A stretch of DNA of 64,000 nucleotides from Ensifer aridi (GTDB lineage: Bacteria > Pseudomonadota > Alphaproteobacteria > Rhizobiales > Rhizobiaceae): the NCBI RefSeq assembly GCF_002078505.1, contig NZ_LUAV01000014.1, positions 2,402 to 66,401 on the forward strand, read 5' to 3'. Shown here piece by piece: positions 20,801 through 30,709 of this stretch (its first letter is position 1; every line of letters begins with the position of its first letter). The notes below the pieces were generated by a model. That model saw only the letters and a list, made by a program, of their open reading frames with translations. It did not search any database and was not told where the DNA came from. The position numbers were made by a program, and so were the translations under genes.

Positions 20801-23509
20801 ATGGTCAGTCTCGGCGGCTTTGCCCGCAAGTTGTTTGGTTCGGCCAACGATCGCCGCGTCCGCGGCTACAAGGGCCGGGTGGATGCCATCAACGCTCTCG
20901 AATCCGAAATGAAAGCGCTGAGCGATGAAGCGCTGGCGGCAAAAACGGTGGAATTCCGTCAGCAGCTCGCCGAAGGCAAGACGTTGGACGACATCCTCGT
21001 GCCGGCCTTTGCCGTCGTGCGGGAGGCCGCGCACCGCGTTCTCGGGCTGCGCCCCTTCGACGTCCAGCTCATCGGCGGCATGATCCTGCACGAGCGCGCC
21101 ATCTCCGAAATGAAGACTGGCGAAGGCAAGACGCTCGTCGCGACGCTACCCGTCTATCTCAACGCGCTCGCCGGCAAGGGCGTGCATGTCGTCACCGTCA
21201 ACGACTATCTCGCCCAGCGCGACGCGAGCATGATGGGTCGCATCTACGGCTTTCTCGGTCTGACGACGGGCGTCATCATCCACGGGCTGTCCGACGAACA
21301 GCGCCGCGACGCCTATGCCTGCGACGTGACCTACGCGACCAACAACGAACTCGGCTTCGATTATCTGCGCGACAACATGAAGTACGAACGCGCACAGATG
21401 GTGCAGCGCGGTCACTTCTTCGCGATCGTCGACGAAGTGGATTCGATTCTGGTCGACGAAGCGCGCACGCCGCTGATCATCTCCGGCCCGCTCGACGACC
21501 GCTCCGATCTTTACAACACCATCAACGACTTCATTCCGCTCCTGTCGCCGGAAGATTACGAGATCGACGAAAAGCAGCGCTCGGCCAATTTCTCGGAGGA
21601 AGGCACCGAGAAGATCGAGAACTTGCTGCGCGAGGCCGGCCTCCTGAAGGGCGAGTCGCTTTACGACATCGAGAACGTGGCGATCGTCCACCACGTCAAC
21701 AACGCCCTGAAGGCCCACAAGCTCTTCCAGCGCGACAAGGACTACATCGTGCGCAACGGCGAAATCGTCATCATCGACGAGTTCACCGGCCGCATGATGC
21801 CGGGTCGCCGCTATTCCGAAGGCCAGCACCAGGCGCTCGAAGCCAAGGAAAAGGTGCAGATCCAGCCTGAAAACCAGACACTCGCGTCGATCACCTTCCA
21901 GAACTATTTCCGCATGTACGAGAAGCTTGCGGGCATGACCGGCACCGCGGCGACGGAAGCCGAGGAATTCGGCAATATCTACGGTCTCGAAGTGGTGGAA
22001 GTTCCGACGAACCTGCCTATCAAGCGCCTCGACGAGGACGACGAGGTCTATCGGACGGCCGGGGAAAAGTACAAGGCGATCATCGAAGAGATCAAGGCGG
22101 CGCACGAGCGCGGCCAGCCGATGCTCGTCGGCACGACTTCGATCGAAAAGTCCGAGCTGCTCGCCGAGATGCTGAAGAAGAGCGGTTTCTCGAAATTCCA
22201 GGTGCTGAACGCCCGCTATCACGAGCAGGAAGCCTATATCGTCGCCCAGGCCGGCGTTCCGGGCGCGGTTACGATCGCCACCAACATGGCCGGCCGCGGC
22301 ACCGACATCCAGCTCGGCGGCAACCCGGACATGCGCATCCAGCAGGAACTGGCCGATGTCGAGCCGGGACCGGAGCGCGAAGCGCGCGAAAAGGCGATCC
22401 GCGAAGAAGTCCAGAAGCTCAAGGACAAGGCGCTCGCCGCCGGCGGCCTCTATGTCCTCGCCACCGAACGGCACGAGAGCCGCCGCATCGACAACCAGCT
22501 GCGCGGCCGTTCGGGCCGCCAGGGTGACCCCGGCCGCTCGAAATTCTTCCTGTCGATACAGGACGACCTGATGCGCATCTTCGGCTCCGACCGCATGGAC
22601 GGCATGCTGCAGAAGCTAGGCCTGAAGGAAGGCGAAGCGATCGTCCACCCCTGGATCAACAAGGCGCTCGAACGCGCCCAGAAGAAGGTCGAGGCGCGCA
22701 ACTTCGATATCCGCAAGAACCTCTTGAAATATGACGACGTGCTCAATGATCAGCGCAAGGTCATCTTCGAGCAACGCATCGAGCTTATGGACGCGGAGAA
22801 CGTCACCGAGACGGTCACCGACATGCGCAATGAAGTGATCCAGGATATCGTCTCGAAGCGTATCCCCGAGCGCGCCTATGCCGAGCAATGGGATGTCGAG
22901 GGGCTCAAGGCGGACGTCCAGCAATACCTCAATCTCGACTTGCCGATCGCCGAATGGGCGGCGGAAGACGGCATCGCCGAGGACGATATCCGCGAGCGCA
23001 TTACCGCCGCGGCGGACAAGGCGGCCGCCGAACGCGCCGATCGTTTCGGGCCCGACATCATGCAATATGTCGAGCGCTCGGTCGTTCTCCAGACGCTCGA
23101 CCACCTCTGGCGCGAGCACATCGTCAATCTCGACCATCTGCGTTCGGTCATCGGCTTCCGCGGTTATGCCCAGCGTGATCCGCTGCAGGAATACAAGTCC
23201 GAGGCCTTCGAACTTTTCCAGGCCCTACTCTCGAACCTCCGGCAGGCTGTCACGGCGCAGATGATGCGCGTCGAACTGGTGCGCGAGGCGCCCGAACCGC
23301 CGCAGCAACTGCCGCCGATGGAAGCACATCACATCGATCCGCTGACCGGCGAGGACGACTTTGCGCCGGCGGCACCCATGCTGGCTGCCGCTCAGGCGGA
23401 TCGCAATCCGGCCGATCCTTCGACCTGGGGCAAGATCGCCCGCAACGAGCCCTGCCCCTGCGGCTCCGGGAAGAAATACAAGCATTGCCACGGCATGTAC
23501 GAGGCATGA
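20801..23509 (+). CDS. secA: Preprotein translocase ATPase SecA
   Basis: Motor that pushes unfolded preproteins through SecYEG. 902 aa, normal. Walker A MKTGEGKT near 105, DEAD-type [12 protein letters not shown], the preprotein cross-linking domain, NBD2 ([22 protein letters not shown]) and the helical scaffold are all present. The C-terminus ends with the zinc-binding SEC-C motif [15 protein letters not shown], which contacts SecB and lipid. Clean promoter upstream and intrinsic terminator downstream indicate a single-gene unit. Confidence 0.98.
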   Translation: MVSLGGFARKLFGSANDRRVRGYKGRVDAINALESEMKALSDEALAAKTVEFRQQLAEGKTLDDILVPAFAVVREAAHRVLGLRPFDVQLIGGMILHERAISEMKTGEGKTLVATLPVYLNALAGKGVHVVTVNDYLAQRDASMMGRIYGFLGLTTGVIIHGLSDEQRRDAYACDVTYATNNELGFDYLRDNMKYERAQMVQRGHFFAIVDEVDSILVDEARTPLIISGPLDDRSDLYNTINDFIPLLSPEDYEIDEKQRSANFSEEGTEKIENLLREAGLLKGESLYDIENVAIVHHVNNALKAHKLFQRDKDYIVRNGEIVIIDEFTGRMMPGRRYSEGQHQALEAKEKVQIQPENQTLASITFQNYFRMYEKLAGMTGTAATEAEEFGNIYGLEVVEVPTNLPIKRLDEDDEVYRTAGEKYKAIIEEIKAAHERGQPMLVGTTSIEKSELLAEMLKKSGFSKFQVLNARYHEQEAYIVAQAGVPGAVTIATNMAGRGTDIQLGGNPDMRIQQELADVEPGPEREAREKAIREEVQKLKDKALAAGGLYVLATERHESRRIDNQLRGRSGRQGDPGRSKFFLSIQDDLMRIFGSDRMDGMLQKLGLKEGEAIVHPWINKALERAQKKVEARNFDIRKNLLKYDDVLNDQRKVIFEQRIELMDAENVTETVTDMRNEVIQDIVSKRIPERAYAEQWDVEGLKADVQQYLNLDLPIAEWAAEDGIAEDDIRERITAAADKAAAERADRFGPDIMQYVERSVVLQTLDHLWREHIVNLDHLRSVIGFRGYAQRDPLQEYKSEAFELFQALLSNLRQAVTAQMMRVELVREAPEPPQQLPPMEAHHIDPLTGEDDFAPAAPMLAAAQADRNPADPSTWGKIARNEPCPCGSGKKYKHCHGMYEA

Positions 23510-23574
23510 TTTCGGGAGCTGATCGCTGAGATCGGGATGCGGGCAAGAACCGCTCCGCATTTCCCTCATTTTGG

Positions 23575-23597
23575 ATGCCGCCCCCGGGCGGCATTTT
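23575..23597 (+). terminator. secA: Rho-independent terminator after secA
   Basis: ATGCCGCC (23575-23582) pairs with GGCGGCAT (23587-23594) around a 4-nt loop and runs into TTTT. It is 65 bp past the secA stop. Confidence 0.85.
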
Positions 23598-23742
23598 CAT
23601 GTCTGCTGGATCAGCGTTCGGTTTGCGCGGCGCGAACTCGGCTGCGGCCGCGACGTCTTCGACATACGACCGGACTGAACCGTTTGTTAACGCTGATCTG
23701 GCAGAAGTGAAGCCCTGTATTGCGTAATCTCAGGGTGTCCTC

Positions 23743-25164
23743 GTGTTCATGGCGGCATGTCAATCAGCCGGACGAATGTTGCCGTCGGCGCTGAGGCACC
23801 GCCTGTACTCCTTGCTGCGGCGGCTCGTGCCCGTTCTGTCCGGCGCCGATCCCCGCAGCCGGGCGCAGCGAATGGCCCTCACCGCCTTTGCCATCCGCAT
23901 TCTCAGCGCAGCCATCGCCTTCGTTTCACAGATCGTCCTCGCACGCCTGATGGGTGAATTCGAATACGGCATCTTCATCTTCGTCTGGGTGCTGGCGGTG
24001 CTCTTCGGCAATCTGTCGTGCCTTGGTTTCCATGCCGCGATCATCCGCTTCCTGCCGGAATACAACACGGCCGCCGCCCTTGCCGAAATCCGCGGTCTCA
24101 CGATGACGGCACGCATCTTCGCGATGCTCTCGGCGACGGCACTCGCTATGGTCGGCGGGGCCGGCCTCTGGCTCTTCGGCTCCATGATCGAAGGCTATTA
24201 CATCATTCCGCTCTATCTTGGCCTCATCACCCTGCCGATGATCGCCCTCGGCGACGTGATGGAAGGCACCGCGCGCGCCCATAGCTGGGCGATCGCCGCC
24301 ATGGGCCCGACCTACATCGCGCGCCCACTGCTCATTCTCGCTTTCATGCTGCTCGCAAGTTCGGCCGGGATGCCCCACGACGCGACGACGGCCGTGGCCG
24401 CCGCATTGGCGGCCACCTATGTGACAACGCTTGGACAGTTCCTTGCCATGATATGGCGGCTCGGCAAGCATTACGTTCGCGGGCCTAAGAAGGTCGAGCT
24501 CTGGCGCTGGCTGCGTGTTTCGGTGCCCATCTTTCTCGTCGACGGCTTCGGTTTCCTGCTCACCAATTCCGATGTCGTGATCGTCGGGCTCTATCTCAAA
24601 CCGGGCGATGTGGCGATCTACTTCGCGGCAGCGAAGACCATGGCGCTCGTTCATTTCGTCATGTTCGCGGTGAAGGCGGCGGCAGGCCCGCGTTTTTCCG
24701 CGGCGATGGCTCTGCGTGACCGCAAGCAATTGGCGGAGATCGCCGTCGAGAGCGCGCGCTGGTCCTTCTGGCCGTCGCTCGCGATCGGCGGCACCGTGCT
24801 CGCGGCCGGCGACTTCCTGCTTTCGCTCTTCGGCCCGGCCTTCACCGCAGGCACCCCTTTGATGGCGATCCTGCTTGCCGGCATTCTTGCCAAGGCCTTC
24901 GTCGGCCCCGCCGAAACGCTGCTCACCATGGCCGGGCGTCAGAAGCTCTGCGTGATCCTCTATGCAGGCGCACTCGCCGCGAATATCGCACTGAATGTAA
25001 CGCTTATCCCGCTTTTCGGTCTGACCGGCGCGGCCGCTGCGACGGCCGGTGCCATGTTTGCGGAGGCGGCGATCCTGCACGTCGCCGTCAGACACACCTT
25101 CGGCTTCGCGCTGCTGGCGCTTGCGGGCGCGATGAGCGGCAACGACAAGAACGAGGCGATTTGA
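23743..25164 (+). CDS. Polysaccharide flippase (MATE/Wzx-like membrane protein)
   Basis: 473 aa with about 12-14 hydrophobic helices beginning at FAIRILSAAIAFVSQIVLARLMG, the usual opening of the polysaccharide-synthesis/oligosaccharide-flippase family. The start is a GTG at 23743; ATG codons at 23749 and 23779 are alternatives. The family moves undecaprenyl-linked oligosaccharides across the inner membrane. The next gene begins 3 bp after its stop, so the two form an operon. No glycosyltransferase is adjacent, so the substrate cannot be named. Confidence 0.85.
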   Translation: MFMAACQSAGRMLPSALRHRLYSLLRRLVPVLSGADPRSRAQRMALTAFAIRILSAAIAFVSQIVLARLMGEFEYGIFIFVWVLAVLFGNLSCLGFHAAIIRFLPEYNTAAALAEIRGLTMTARIFAMLSATALAMVGGAGLWLFGSMIEGYYIIPLYLGLITLPMIALGDVMEGTARAHSWAIAAMGPTYIARPLLILAFMLLASSAGMPHDATTAVAAALAATYVTTLGQFLAMIWRLGKHYVRGPKKVELWRWLRVSVPIFLVDGFGFLLTNSDVVIVGLYLKPGDVAIYFAAAKTMALVHFVMFAVKAAAGPRFSAAMALRDRKQLAEIAVESARWSFWPSLAIGGTVLAAGDFLLSLFGPAFTAGTPLMAILLAGILAKAFVGPAETLLTMAGRQKLCVILYAGALAANIALNVTLIPLFGLTGAAAATAGAMFAEAAILHVAVRHTFGFALLALAGAMSGNDKNEAI

Positions 25165-25167
25165 GCC

Positions 25168-26442
25168 ATGAGCGGCAATGTCCATCTTCCCGGAGACGTA
25201 AACAGCAGTGCGACCCGGCTGCTCGGCGGTCTGGCGCATCCCGGCTTCGACACTTCGCAGGCCGAAAGGACCTTGACGGTAGGGCGTCCCGGACGGCACC
25301 TGGCGGTCTATCCGGCGAGAGCCGGCTACGAGCTGCAGCGGGAACTCGACTTCCTCTCCAACCGCGCGATCGAGCCGAACGTCTTCTTCACCGGTCGTTT
25401 CCTCGCCCCGGCAATGCCGCGGCTCGAGGACCGGGTCATCCGGCTCGCCGTGATCCGCGACAACATCGAAGAGCGCAGCCGCATCCGATTCCTTATGCCG
25501 TTTTCCATCGAGAAGCCGGGCTTCTCGATCGGTGCGACCATCATTCGCGCCTGGTCCAACCCGTTCGGCCCTTTGGGCACGCCGCTTCTGGATGCGGAGG
25601 ACGCGGCCGAAACGATCAGCAACCTTTACGAGGCGCTGGCCGCCCCCTCCTCCGGCCTGCCGCCCATCCTCGTGCTTCCGGACCTGAGGCTCAAAGGCAA
25701 ATTCGCACAGCTCGCCCGCGCCGTCGCTATCAGCGAGAACCTGCCGTTGACGGTGACCGACACCTTCAGCCGGCCGATGCTCGAAAGCCTGCTCGACGGC
25801 CCAACCTACCTGCGCAAGGCGATCAGCCCCGCGCATCTTAAGGAACTGAGGCGGCAATGGAATAATCTCGGCAAGGAGGGAACCCTCGCCTACAATGTCG
25901 CGCGCCGGCCGGACGAGATCCGGTTGCGATTGGAGGAGTTCCTGGCGCTTGAGGCATCCGGCTGGAAGGGCCGCGAACGCAGCGCCATGATCATGGACCG
26001 CTTTCGCGCCGCCTTCGCAAGGGAAGCGGTGACCAATCTCGCCGAGGCGGACAGCGTGCGCATCCACACGCTCGACCTCAACGGCAGGGCGATCGCGGCG
26101 ATCGTCGTGCTGCTGATGGCCGGCGAGGCCTATGCGTGGAAGACGGCCTATGACGAGCGCTACGCGAAGTTCTCGCCGGGCAAACTCCTGGTGGCGGAAC
26201 TCACCGAATGGCACCTCGACGACGCCAATATCGTCCGCTCCGATTCCTGCGCGGTGCCCGATCATCCAGTAATGAGCCGCCTGTGGCAGGAGCGCGAGGA
26301 AATGGGCACACTCGTTATCGGCCTCGAGCAGAACCGCGACCGGGACGTGCGCCAGGTTGCGGCTCAGCTCCACCTCTATCGCAACACCCGCAACATGGCC
26401 CGTCTGCTGCGTGAAAAGATACGTGCGCTCGCTGGCCGGTGA
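25168..26442 (+). CDS. BioF2-like GNAT acyltransferase (cellulose-biosynthesis CelD type)
   Basis: 424 aa, cytosolic by composition. The C-terminal half has the GNAT_acetyltr_6/BioF2 pattern: LEEFLALEASGWKGRERSAM, VRIHTLDLNGRAIAAIVVLL, then AYAWKTAYDERYAKFSPGKL near 330. This family appears in extracellular polysaccharide clusters and is thought to acylate sugar or lipid intermediates. Tight linkage to the flippase suggests it decorates the flipped product; this is an inference. Converges with the acyl-CoA synthetase. Confidence 0.82.
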   Translation: MSGNVHLPGDVNSSATRLLGGLAHPGFDTSQAERTLTVGRPGRHLAVYPARAGYELQRELDFLSNRAIEPNVFFTGRFLAPAMPRLEDRVIRLAVIRDNIEERSRIRFLMPFSIEKPGFSIGATIIRAWSNPFGPLGTPLLDAEDAAETISNLYEALAAPSSGLPPILVLPDLRLKGKFAQLARAVAISENLPLTVTDTFSRPMLESLLDGPTYLRKAISPAHLKELRRQWNNLGKEGTLAYNVARRPDEIRLRLEEFLALEASGWKGRERSAMIMDRFRAAFAREAVTNLAEADSVRIHTLDLNGRAIAAIVVLLMAGEAYAWKTAYDERYAKFSPGKLLVAELTEWHLDDANIVRSDSCAVPDHPVMSRLWQEREEMGTLVIGLEQNRDRDVRQVAAQLHLYRNTRNMARLLREKIRALAGR

Positions 26443-26454
26443 CCGGCCGGGCAA

Positions 26455-28104
26455 TCATTCCCAGCCGGATTGCGCCCGCGCCTCGGCGGCCGCCCTCTCG
26501 CGCAAGAACCGGCGGATGACCTTTCCCGAAGTGGTGAGCGGCAGGCTATCGACGAACTCGATCTCTCGCGGATATTCATGCATGGAAAGCCTCGTCTTCA
26601 CCCAGTGGCGGATATCGGCCGCGGTCTCTTCACTGGCGGCGACGCCCTGCTTCAGCACCACATAGGCTTTGACGATCTCGGTGCGGACCGCGTCCGGCTT
26701 GCCGACAGCCGCCGCAAGCTGCACGTCCGGGTGCCCCGCCAGGCAATCCTCGATCTCGCCGGGCCCGATCCGATATCCGGACGAGGTGATGACGTCGTCG
26801 TCACGGCCGAAGAAGGTGAAATAGCCCTCTTCGTCCATGACGCCCTGGTCTCCGGTCGTCATCCAATCGCCGATGAACTTCGCCTCGGTCGCCTTCTCAT
26901 TGCGCCAGTAGCCGAGGAACATCACCGGATCGGGGCGCTTGACCGCAACCTGCCCCACCGTGCCGGGCGGCAGCGCGCGTCCATCGCCGTCGATGATCGC
27001 GACCTGATGCCCGGGCGCGGCCTTGCCCATCGAGCCGGGTTTCAATACGCCGAGGTCTGCCGACGAGGAGATGACGATGTTGCATTCCGTCTGGCCATAG
27101 AACTCGCTCACCTCGATGCCGAGCGCGGCTCTCGCCCATTCGAAGGTCTCGCGCCCGAGCGCCTCTCCCGCCGACCCGATCGTCCGCAAGTTGAGCCTGT
27201 ACCGGTCGCGCGGGCGCTCGACGGATTTCAGGAGCCTGAGCGCAGTCGGCGGAATAAAGGCGTTGCGCACGTCCATCTCTTCCATGATCCGGAAAGCCAT
27301 ATGGGCGTCGAATTTCTGCGCCGGCGAGGAAACCACAGGCACGCCGAAGAAGAGCGACGGCAAGAGCGCGTTCAGGAGGCCGCCGGCCCAAGCCCAGTCG
27401 GCCGGGGTCCACATCCGGTCGCCCGGCTTCGGCAGGAAATGATGATGGAACTGAAATCCCGGCAGATGGCCGAGCAGAACGCGATGCCCATGAAAGGCCC
27501 CCTTCGGCGGTCCCGTCGTGCCGGAGGTATAGATCATCAGTGCCGGATCATCGGGCGTCGTGTCTGCAGCATCGAAACGGCCCTCCCGTGACGCAAGTTC
27601 GCGGAAACGCACAGTGCCGGGCTCTTCATCCTCTTCCGCAAGGACGACCAGCCGAAGTGCTGGCAGTTCGCCCCGGATCGCCGCAATCCGCTCGTAGCCG
27701 AACCGATTGGTGACGATCGCGCTCACCTCCGCATCCCGCAGCCGGTAGGCGAGCGCCTCGACCCCGAAGAGCAGCGCAAGCGGCAGGGCGACGGCGCCGA
27801 GCTTGTAGATCGCCGCATGGGCGATTGCCGCCTCGAAGCCCTGCGGCAGGAGAATGGCTACGCGATCGCCGGGCCGGATCCCCTGCGCCCCGAGCCCTCC
27901 TGCGAATGCGGAAGAGCGCGTCGCGAAGGCACCGTAGGTGAGCGACAGATGCGCTCCTTCCGGGCTGAAATGCTGCAGACAGATCCGCTCTGGATCGCGC
28001 GCCGCCCAGGCGTCGCTGACGGCGACGCCGATATTGAACTTCTCCGGTATCCGCCAGCGGAATTCGCGATAGAGTTCGTCGTAGTTGTCGATCTTCGGCA
28101 GCAT
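26455..28104 (-). CDS. AMP-dependent acyl-CoA synthetase
   Basis: 549 aa ANL-family ligase. P-loop MIYTSGTTGPPKGAFHGHRV; A5-type EFYGQTECNIVI; A7/A8 WMTTGDQGVMDEEGYFTFFGRDDDVITSSGYRI; C-terminal lysine in PLTTSGKVIRRFLRE. The signature resembles medium-chain acyl- or acetyl-CoA synthetases; the exact acid cannot be read from sequence. Convergent with the flippase-acyltransferase pair, 12 bp between stops. It may supply acyl-CoA to that pair, but there is no direct evidence. Confidence 0.9.
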   Translation of the reverse strand: MLPKIDNYDELYREFRWRIPEKFNIGVAVSDAWAARDPERICLQHFSPEGAHLSLTYGAFATRSSAFAGGLGAQGIRPGDRVAILLPQGFEAAIAHAAIYKLGAVALPLALLFGVEALAYRLRDAEVSAIVTNRFGYERIAAIRGELPALRLVVLAEEDEEPGTVRFRELASREGRFDAADTTPDDPALMIYTSGTTGPPKGAFHGHRVLLGHLPGFQFHHHFLPKPGDRMWTPADWAWAGGLLNALLPSLFFGVPVVSSPAQKFDAHMAFRIMEEMDVRNAFIPPTALRLLKSVERPRDRYRLNLRTIGSAGEALGRETFEWARAALGIEVSEFYGQTECNIVISSSADLGVLKPGSMGKAAPGHQVAIIDGDGRALPPGTVGQVAVKRPDPVMFLGYWRNEKATEAKFIGDWMTTGDQGVMDEEGYFTFFGRDDDVITSSGYRIGPGEIEDCLAGHPDVQLAAAVGKPDAVRTEIVKAYVVLKQGVAASEETAADIRHWVKTRLSMHEYPREIEFVDSLPLTTSGKVIRRFLRERAAAEARAQSGWE

Positions 28105-28316
28105 GACTCGTCACAACAGAAATGTTGCAACGCAGCTAACATCGCTGCCCCTTGAAATTCAATGGGTGGCGAGCCCGGTCGCAGCCATGAGGAACTTGTC
28201 GGGCACCAGACCAGCAAATTTCCTTATTCCGGCACCGGCTTTGAAGAACTCTGGAACAAAGCTTGAGCTGCTCGGTTCGCCGCTTGAAGGGACGATGCAT
28301 TATTGGAGAACATCTA

Positions 28317-29030
28317 ATGACAAGTATCGTCATAAAAAGCGCTATTGCTCTAGGCCTCGGAATGGCTTGCGGGCCGGTGCTTGCACAGACGGAGCAACCG
28401 GCCCAGGGACAATCCACCGAATGTCCCGCCGGTCAGGAATGTCCGCAGCCGCAAGAGGGCACGCAACAAGGCCAACCCGACGCCCAGGGCGGAACGCAGC
28501 AACAGGAACAGCCGACGGAGGGCCAGCAGCAAGACCAGACAACAGGAGGCCAGCAACAAGACCAAACCACTGGCGACCAGCAGCAAGGCCAGCCGGAAGG
28601 ACAAACCGGTACGGAAACACAGCAGCAGCCCGATGCCGGCCAGCAGCAGGACCAGCAGCCCGACGCTCAGCAGCAAGGTACTCAGCAGCAGGACACTGAG
28701 CAGCAGCAGGATCAGCCTGCTCAGACCGACTCGCAGCAGTCACAGGAAGAGACCTCGGGATCCTCCACCAGTGTGGAAGTGACGACAGAGCAGAAGACGG
28801 AGATCACCCAGATCATCCGCGAAGAGAAGGTGGAGCCGGTAGAGGTTGACGTCGACGTCTCGGTCGGCGTGGTGATACCTGAGCCAGTCAGGGTCAAGGT
28901 GAAGCCGCTGCCGCCGCGCATAGTGAAGATCGTGCCGAGATACGAAGGCTACTTATTCTTCGTGCTGGCGGATGGCCGGATCGTCATCGTTGAACCGTCG
29001 ACATACAAGATCGTCCTGATCCTGGCGTAG
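28317..29030 (+). CDS. Secreted DUF1236 protein with long glutamine-rich repeats
   Basis: 237 aa, GGAGA 7 nt before the ATG. Signal peptide at 1-22 (SIVIKSAIALGLGMACGPVLA). Residues about 25-150 are degenerate Gln-rich repeats built on QQQDQTTGG, QQQGQPEGQTG and QQQDQQPDAQQQG. A bridge (about 155-190) leads to a C-terminal DUF1236-like domain (VKPLPPRIVKIVPRYEGYLF, then a VIVEPSTYKIVLIL end). Probably periplasmic or surface-exposed. Its function is unknown. The repeat unit number may vary between strains. Confidence 0.8.
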   Translation: MTSIVIKSAIALGLGMACGPVLAQTEQPAQGQSTECPAGQECPQPQEGTQQGQPDAQGGTQQQEQPTEGQQQDQTTGGQQQDQTTGDQQQGQPEGQTGTETQQQPDAGQQQDQQPDAQQQGTQQQDTEQQQDQPAQTDSQQSQEETSGSSTSVEVTTEQKTEITQIIREEKVEPVEVDVDVSVGVVIPEPVRVKVKPLPPRIVKIVPRYEGYLFFVLADGRIVIVEPSTYKIVLILA

Positions 29031-29043
29031 AGCTACGAGCGAC

Positions 29044-29076
29044 AGGGTCCGCCCGAATAATGGCGGACCCTCTTTT
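29044..29076 (+). terminator. Rho-independent terminator of the DUF1236 gene
   Basis: AGGGTCCGCC (29044-29053) and GGCGGACCCT (29062-29071) form a perfect 10-bp stem with an 8-nt loop, followed by CTTTT. It starts 14 bp after the stop codon. Confidence 0.9.
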
Positions 29077-29189
29077 GATGAGAGCCTGCCGCCGCTCAGC
29101 CGATTAGTAAGCGGCAATGTCGGTCGACGAACTCAGGCATTGCGAGGGGATAAAGCAGCCGAGAAAATCGAATCTACGGCTGTTGTAGT

Positions 29190-29275
29190 TGGTGCCCCAT
29201 GCCGGAGTCGAACCAGCACTCCTTTTGGGAACTCGATTTTGAGTCGAGCGCGTCTACCAATTCCGCCAATGGGGC
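29190..29275 (-). tRNA. tRNA-Leu (anticodon CAA)
   Basis: On the minus strand the acceptor GCCCCAT (from 29275) pairs with ATGGGGC, followed by discriminator A and an encoded CCA (29192-29190). The anticodon stem CTCGA/TCGAG holds the loop CTCAAAA, giving anticodon CAA, which reads UUG. The D-arm GGCGGAATTGGTAGACGCGC, a class II variable arm and T-arm GTTCGACTCC are present. Confidence 0.95.
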
Positions 29276-29488
29276 TTAAGGCTAGGTGATATCAGCGGTT
29301 TGGGGTTTACACGATCGTTTTCGCGGCGGTCAACCGCGAAGTTGCGATTTTCGCAACGGCAATCACAAAAGCGTGCTGACAAGGAAAAGCAGGGGGCGAT
29401 TTACAGCGAGGTCGATCCTACATAATAAGGCGGCACCGTTTGAACACGTGGTGCCGGCGCCGTTTGCGCAGCCTGCTATGAGGGATTC

Positions 29489-29998
29489 ATGATCGACGCT
29501 TCCGTTGCACAACGCCAGCAGTTGCTTCTCGCCGGCCTCGTCACGCTCGGCATGGCGATGACCGTCGGCGGCGCGCTTGGTTTCGAGCACATCGGCGGCT
29601 ATATCCCCTGCGCGCTCTGCCTGCTGCAGCGCGATCCCTATTACTACGGCATTCCGCTCGGCGTTCTGGCCGTTCTTTCAAGCGTCCTAAAGGCGCCGGC
29701 CTGGATCACGCGCACATTGCTTCTTCTCGTCGGAATCCTGATGCTCGTCGGCGCCGGCATCGGCGTCTATCACGCCGGCGTCGAGTGGCACTTTTGGGAG
29801 GGCCCTTCGACCTGCGCCACGGCGGCACAGGGCGTTTCGTCCGATGTCGGCGATCTCCTCGGCGACCTCGACGCCAAGCACGCTCCTTCTTGCACCGATG
29901 CGGCGCTGCGCATCTTCGGTCTGTCCTTTGCCGGCTGGAACGTGATCGCGAGCCTCATCCTCGCGGCAATCGCCCTGCGCGGAGCCACGAAGGCGTAA
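29489..29998 (+). CDS. DsbB-family disulfide bond formation protein
   Basis: 169 aa with four predicted membrane helices. The first periplasmic loop has CALC within GGYIPCALCLLQRDPYYYG; the second loop carries the further cysteines (STCATAA and APSCTDAA). This is the DsbB pattern, in which electrons pass from DsbA to quinone. GAGGG lies just before the ATG. The RDPYYYG variant is typical of the rhizobial branch. No dsbA is nearby. Confidence 0.9.
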   Translation: MIDASVAQRQQLLLAGLVTLGMAMTVGGALGFEHIGGYIPCALCLLQRDPYYYGIPLGVLAVLSSVLKAPAWITRTLLLLVGILMLVGAGIGVYHAGVEWHFWEGPSTCATAAQGVSSDVGDLLGDLDAKHAPSCTDAALRIFGLSFAGWNVIASLILAAIALRGATKA

Positions 29999-30045
29999 TC
30001 GATGAAAGCGACGGCGTCGCCGCAAGTTCAAACGGGTGCGTAGCG

Positions 30046-30603
30046 TTACGGCTGCAGCTCGACGTCCCAGTAGAGATAGTCCATCCAGCTTTCATGCAGG
30101 TGGTTCGGCGGGAAAAGCCGGCCGTTGTTGTGGAGATCCTGTACCGTCGGCTGGTAAGGCTTCTGGTGCGGGAACATGCCCGCCTGCTTCGGCAGCTTGC
30201 TGCCCTTGCGCAGGTTGCATGGCGAGCAGGCGGCGACGACATTTTGCCAGGTGGTCTGACCGCCATGGGCACGCGGGATGACGTGATCGAAGGTCAGATC
30301 ATCCGGCGATCCGCAATACTGGCACTCGAATTTGTCGCGCAGGAACACGTTGAACCGGGTGAAGGCCGGGTGGCGCGACGGTTGAACGTAGCTCTTCAGG
30401 CAAACGACGCTCGGCAGCCGCATGGAGAAGCTTGGCGACGAGACGGAATGTTCGTATTCGGCAAGGATTGTCACCCGGTCGAGAAAGACCGCCTTGATCG
30501 CGTCCTGCCAGGACCAGAGCGACAAGGGATAATAACTCAGCGGCCGATAGTCGGCGTTCAATACAAGCGCCGGCAGGGCCTGAGGTGAGACTGCAATCGT
30601 CAA
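30046..30603 (-). CDS. HNH endonuclease
   Basis: 185 aa. The HNH core is clear: FECQYCGSPDDLTFDHVIPR, then HGG..WQNVVAACSPCNLRKGSKL, with two CxxC zinc pairs. Starts with TTG at 30603 behind AGGAGAG (5-nt spacing); an ATG-initiated extension to 30675 lacks an SD. Free-standing HNH proteins of this length are conserved in rhizobia near core genes and are not part of a visible mobile element; their role is unknown. Confidence 0.88.
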   Translation of the reverse strand: MTIAVSPQALPALVLNADYRPLSYYPLSLWSWQDAIKAVFLDRVTILAEYEHSVSSPSFSMRLPSVVCLKSYVQPSRHPAFTRFNVFLRDKFECQYCGSPDDLTFDHVIPRAHGGQTTWQNVVAACSPCNLRKGSKLPKQAGMFPHQKPYQPTVQDLHNNGRLFPPNHLHESWMDYLYWDVELQP

Positions 30604-30709
30604 GCGTACTCTCCTGAGCGATTCGGCATCTGCATCTTCTATATTAGGCGCGTTGCGACAGGATTGTGAAGCCACAAAGAAAAACGGAACAAAGGTTTCG
30701 CTTTTTTCT

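Larger units (their letters stand above)
29031..29488. other. 458-bp gap holding a terminator and tRNA-Leu
   Basis: Contains the terminator at 29044-29076 and tRNA-Leu on the minus strand at 29190-29275. The stretch from 29276 to 29488 should hold the tRNA promoter (minus strand) and the dsbB-like promoter (plus strand), but I could not identify either with confidence. No further gene is seen. Confidence 0.7.

Noticed and set aside
23926..26454. 842-codon open frame on the minus strand across the flippase and acyltransferase genes
   Set aside because: Spans two well-supported genes on the other strand; Arg, Glu, His and Gly rich with no hydrophobic core or motif. A shadow of high third-position GC.
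28400..28750. Periodic repeats that could suggest a CRISPR array
   Set aside because: The period is short and irregular, and the frame is open: these are Gln codons of the DUF1236 protein. No spacer structure or cas genes.
30046..30603. HNH endonuclease as part of a mobile element
   Set aside because: No intron, intein, integrase or phage genes nearby; base composition is like the neighbours. Treated as a core-genome gene.
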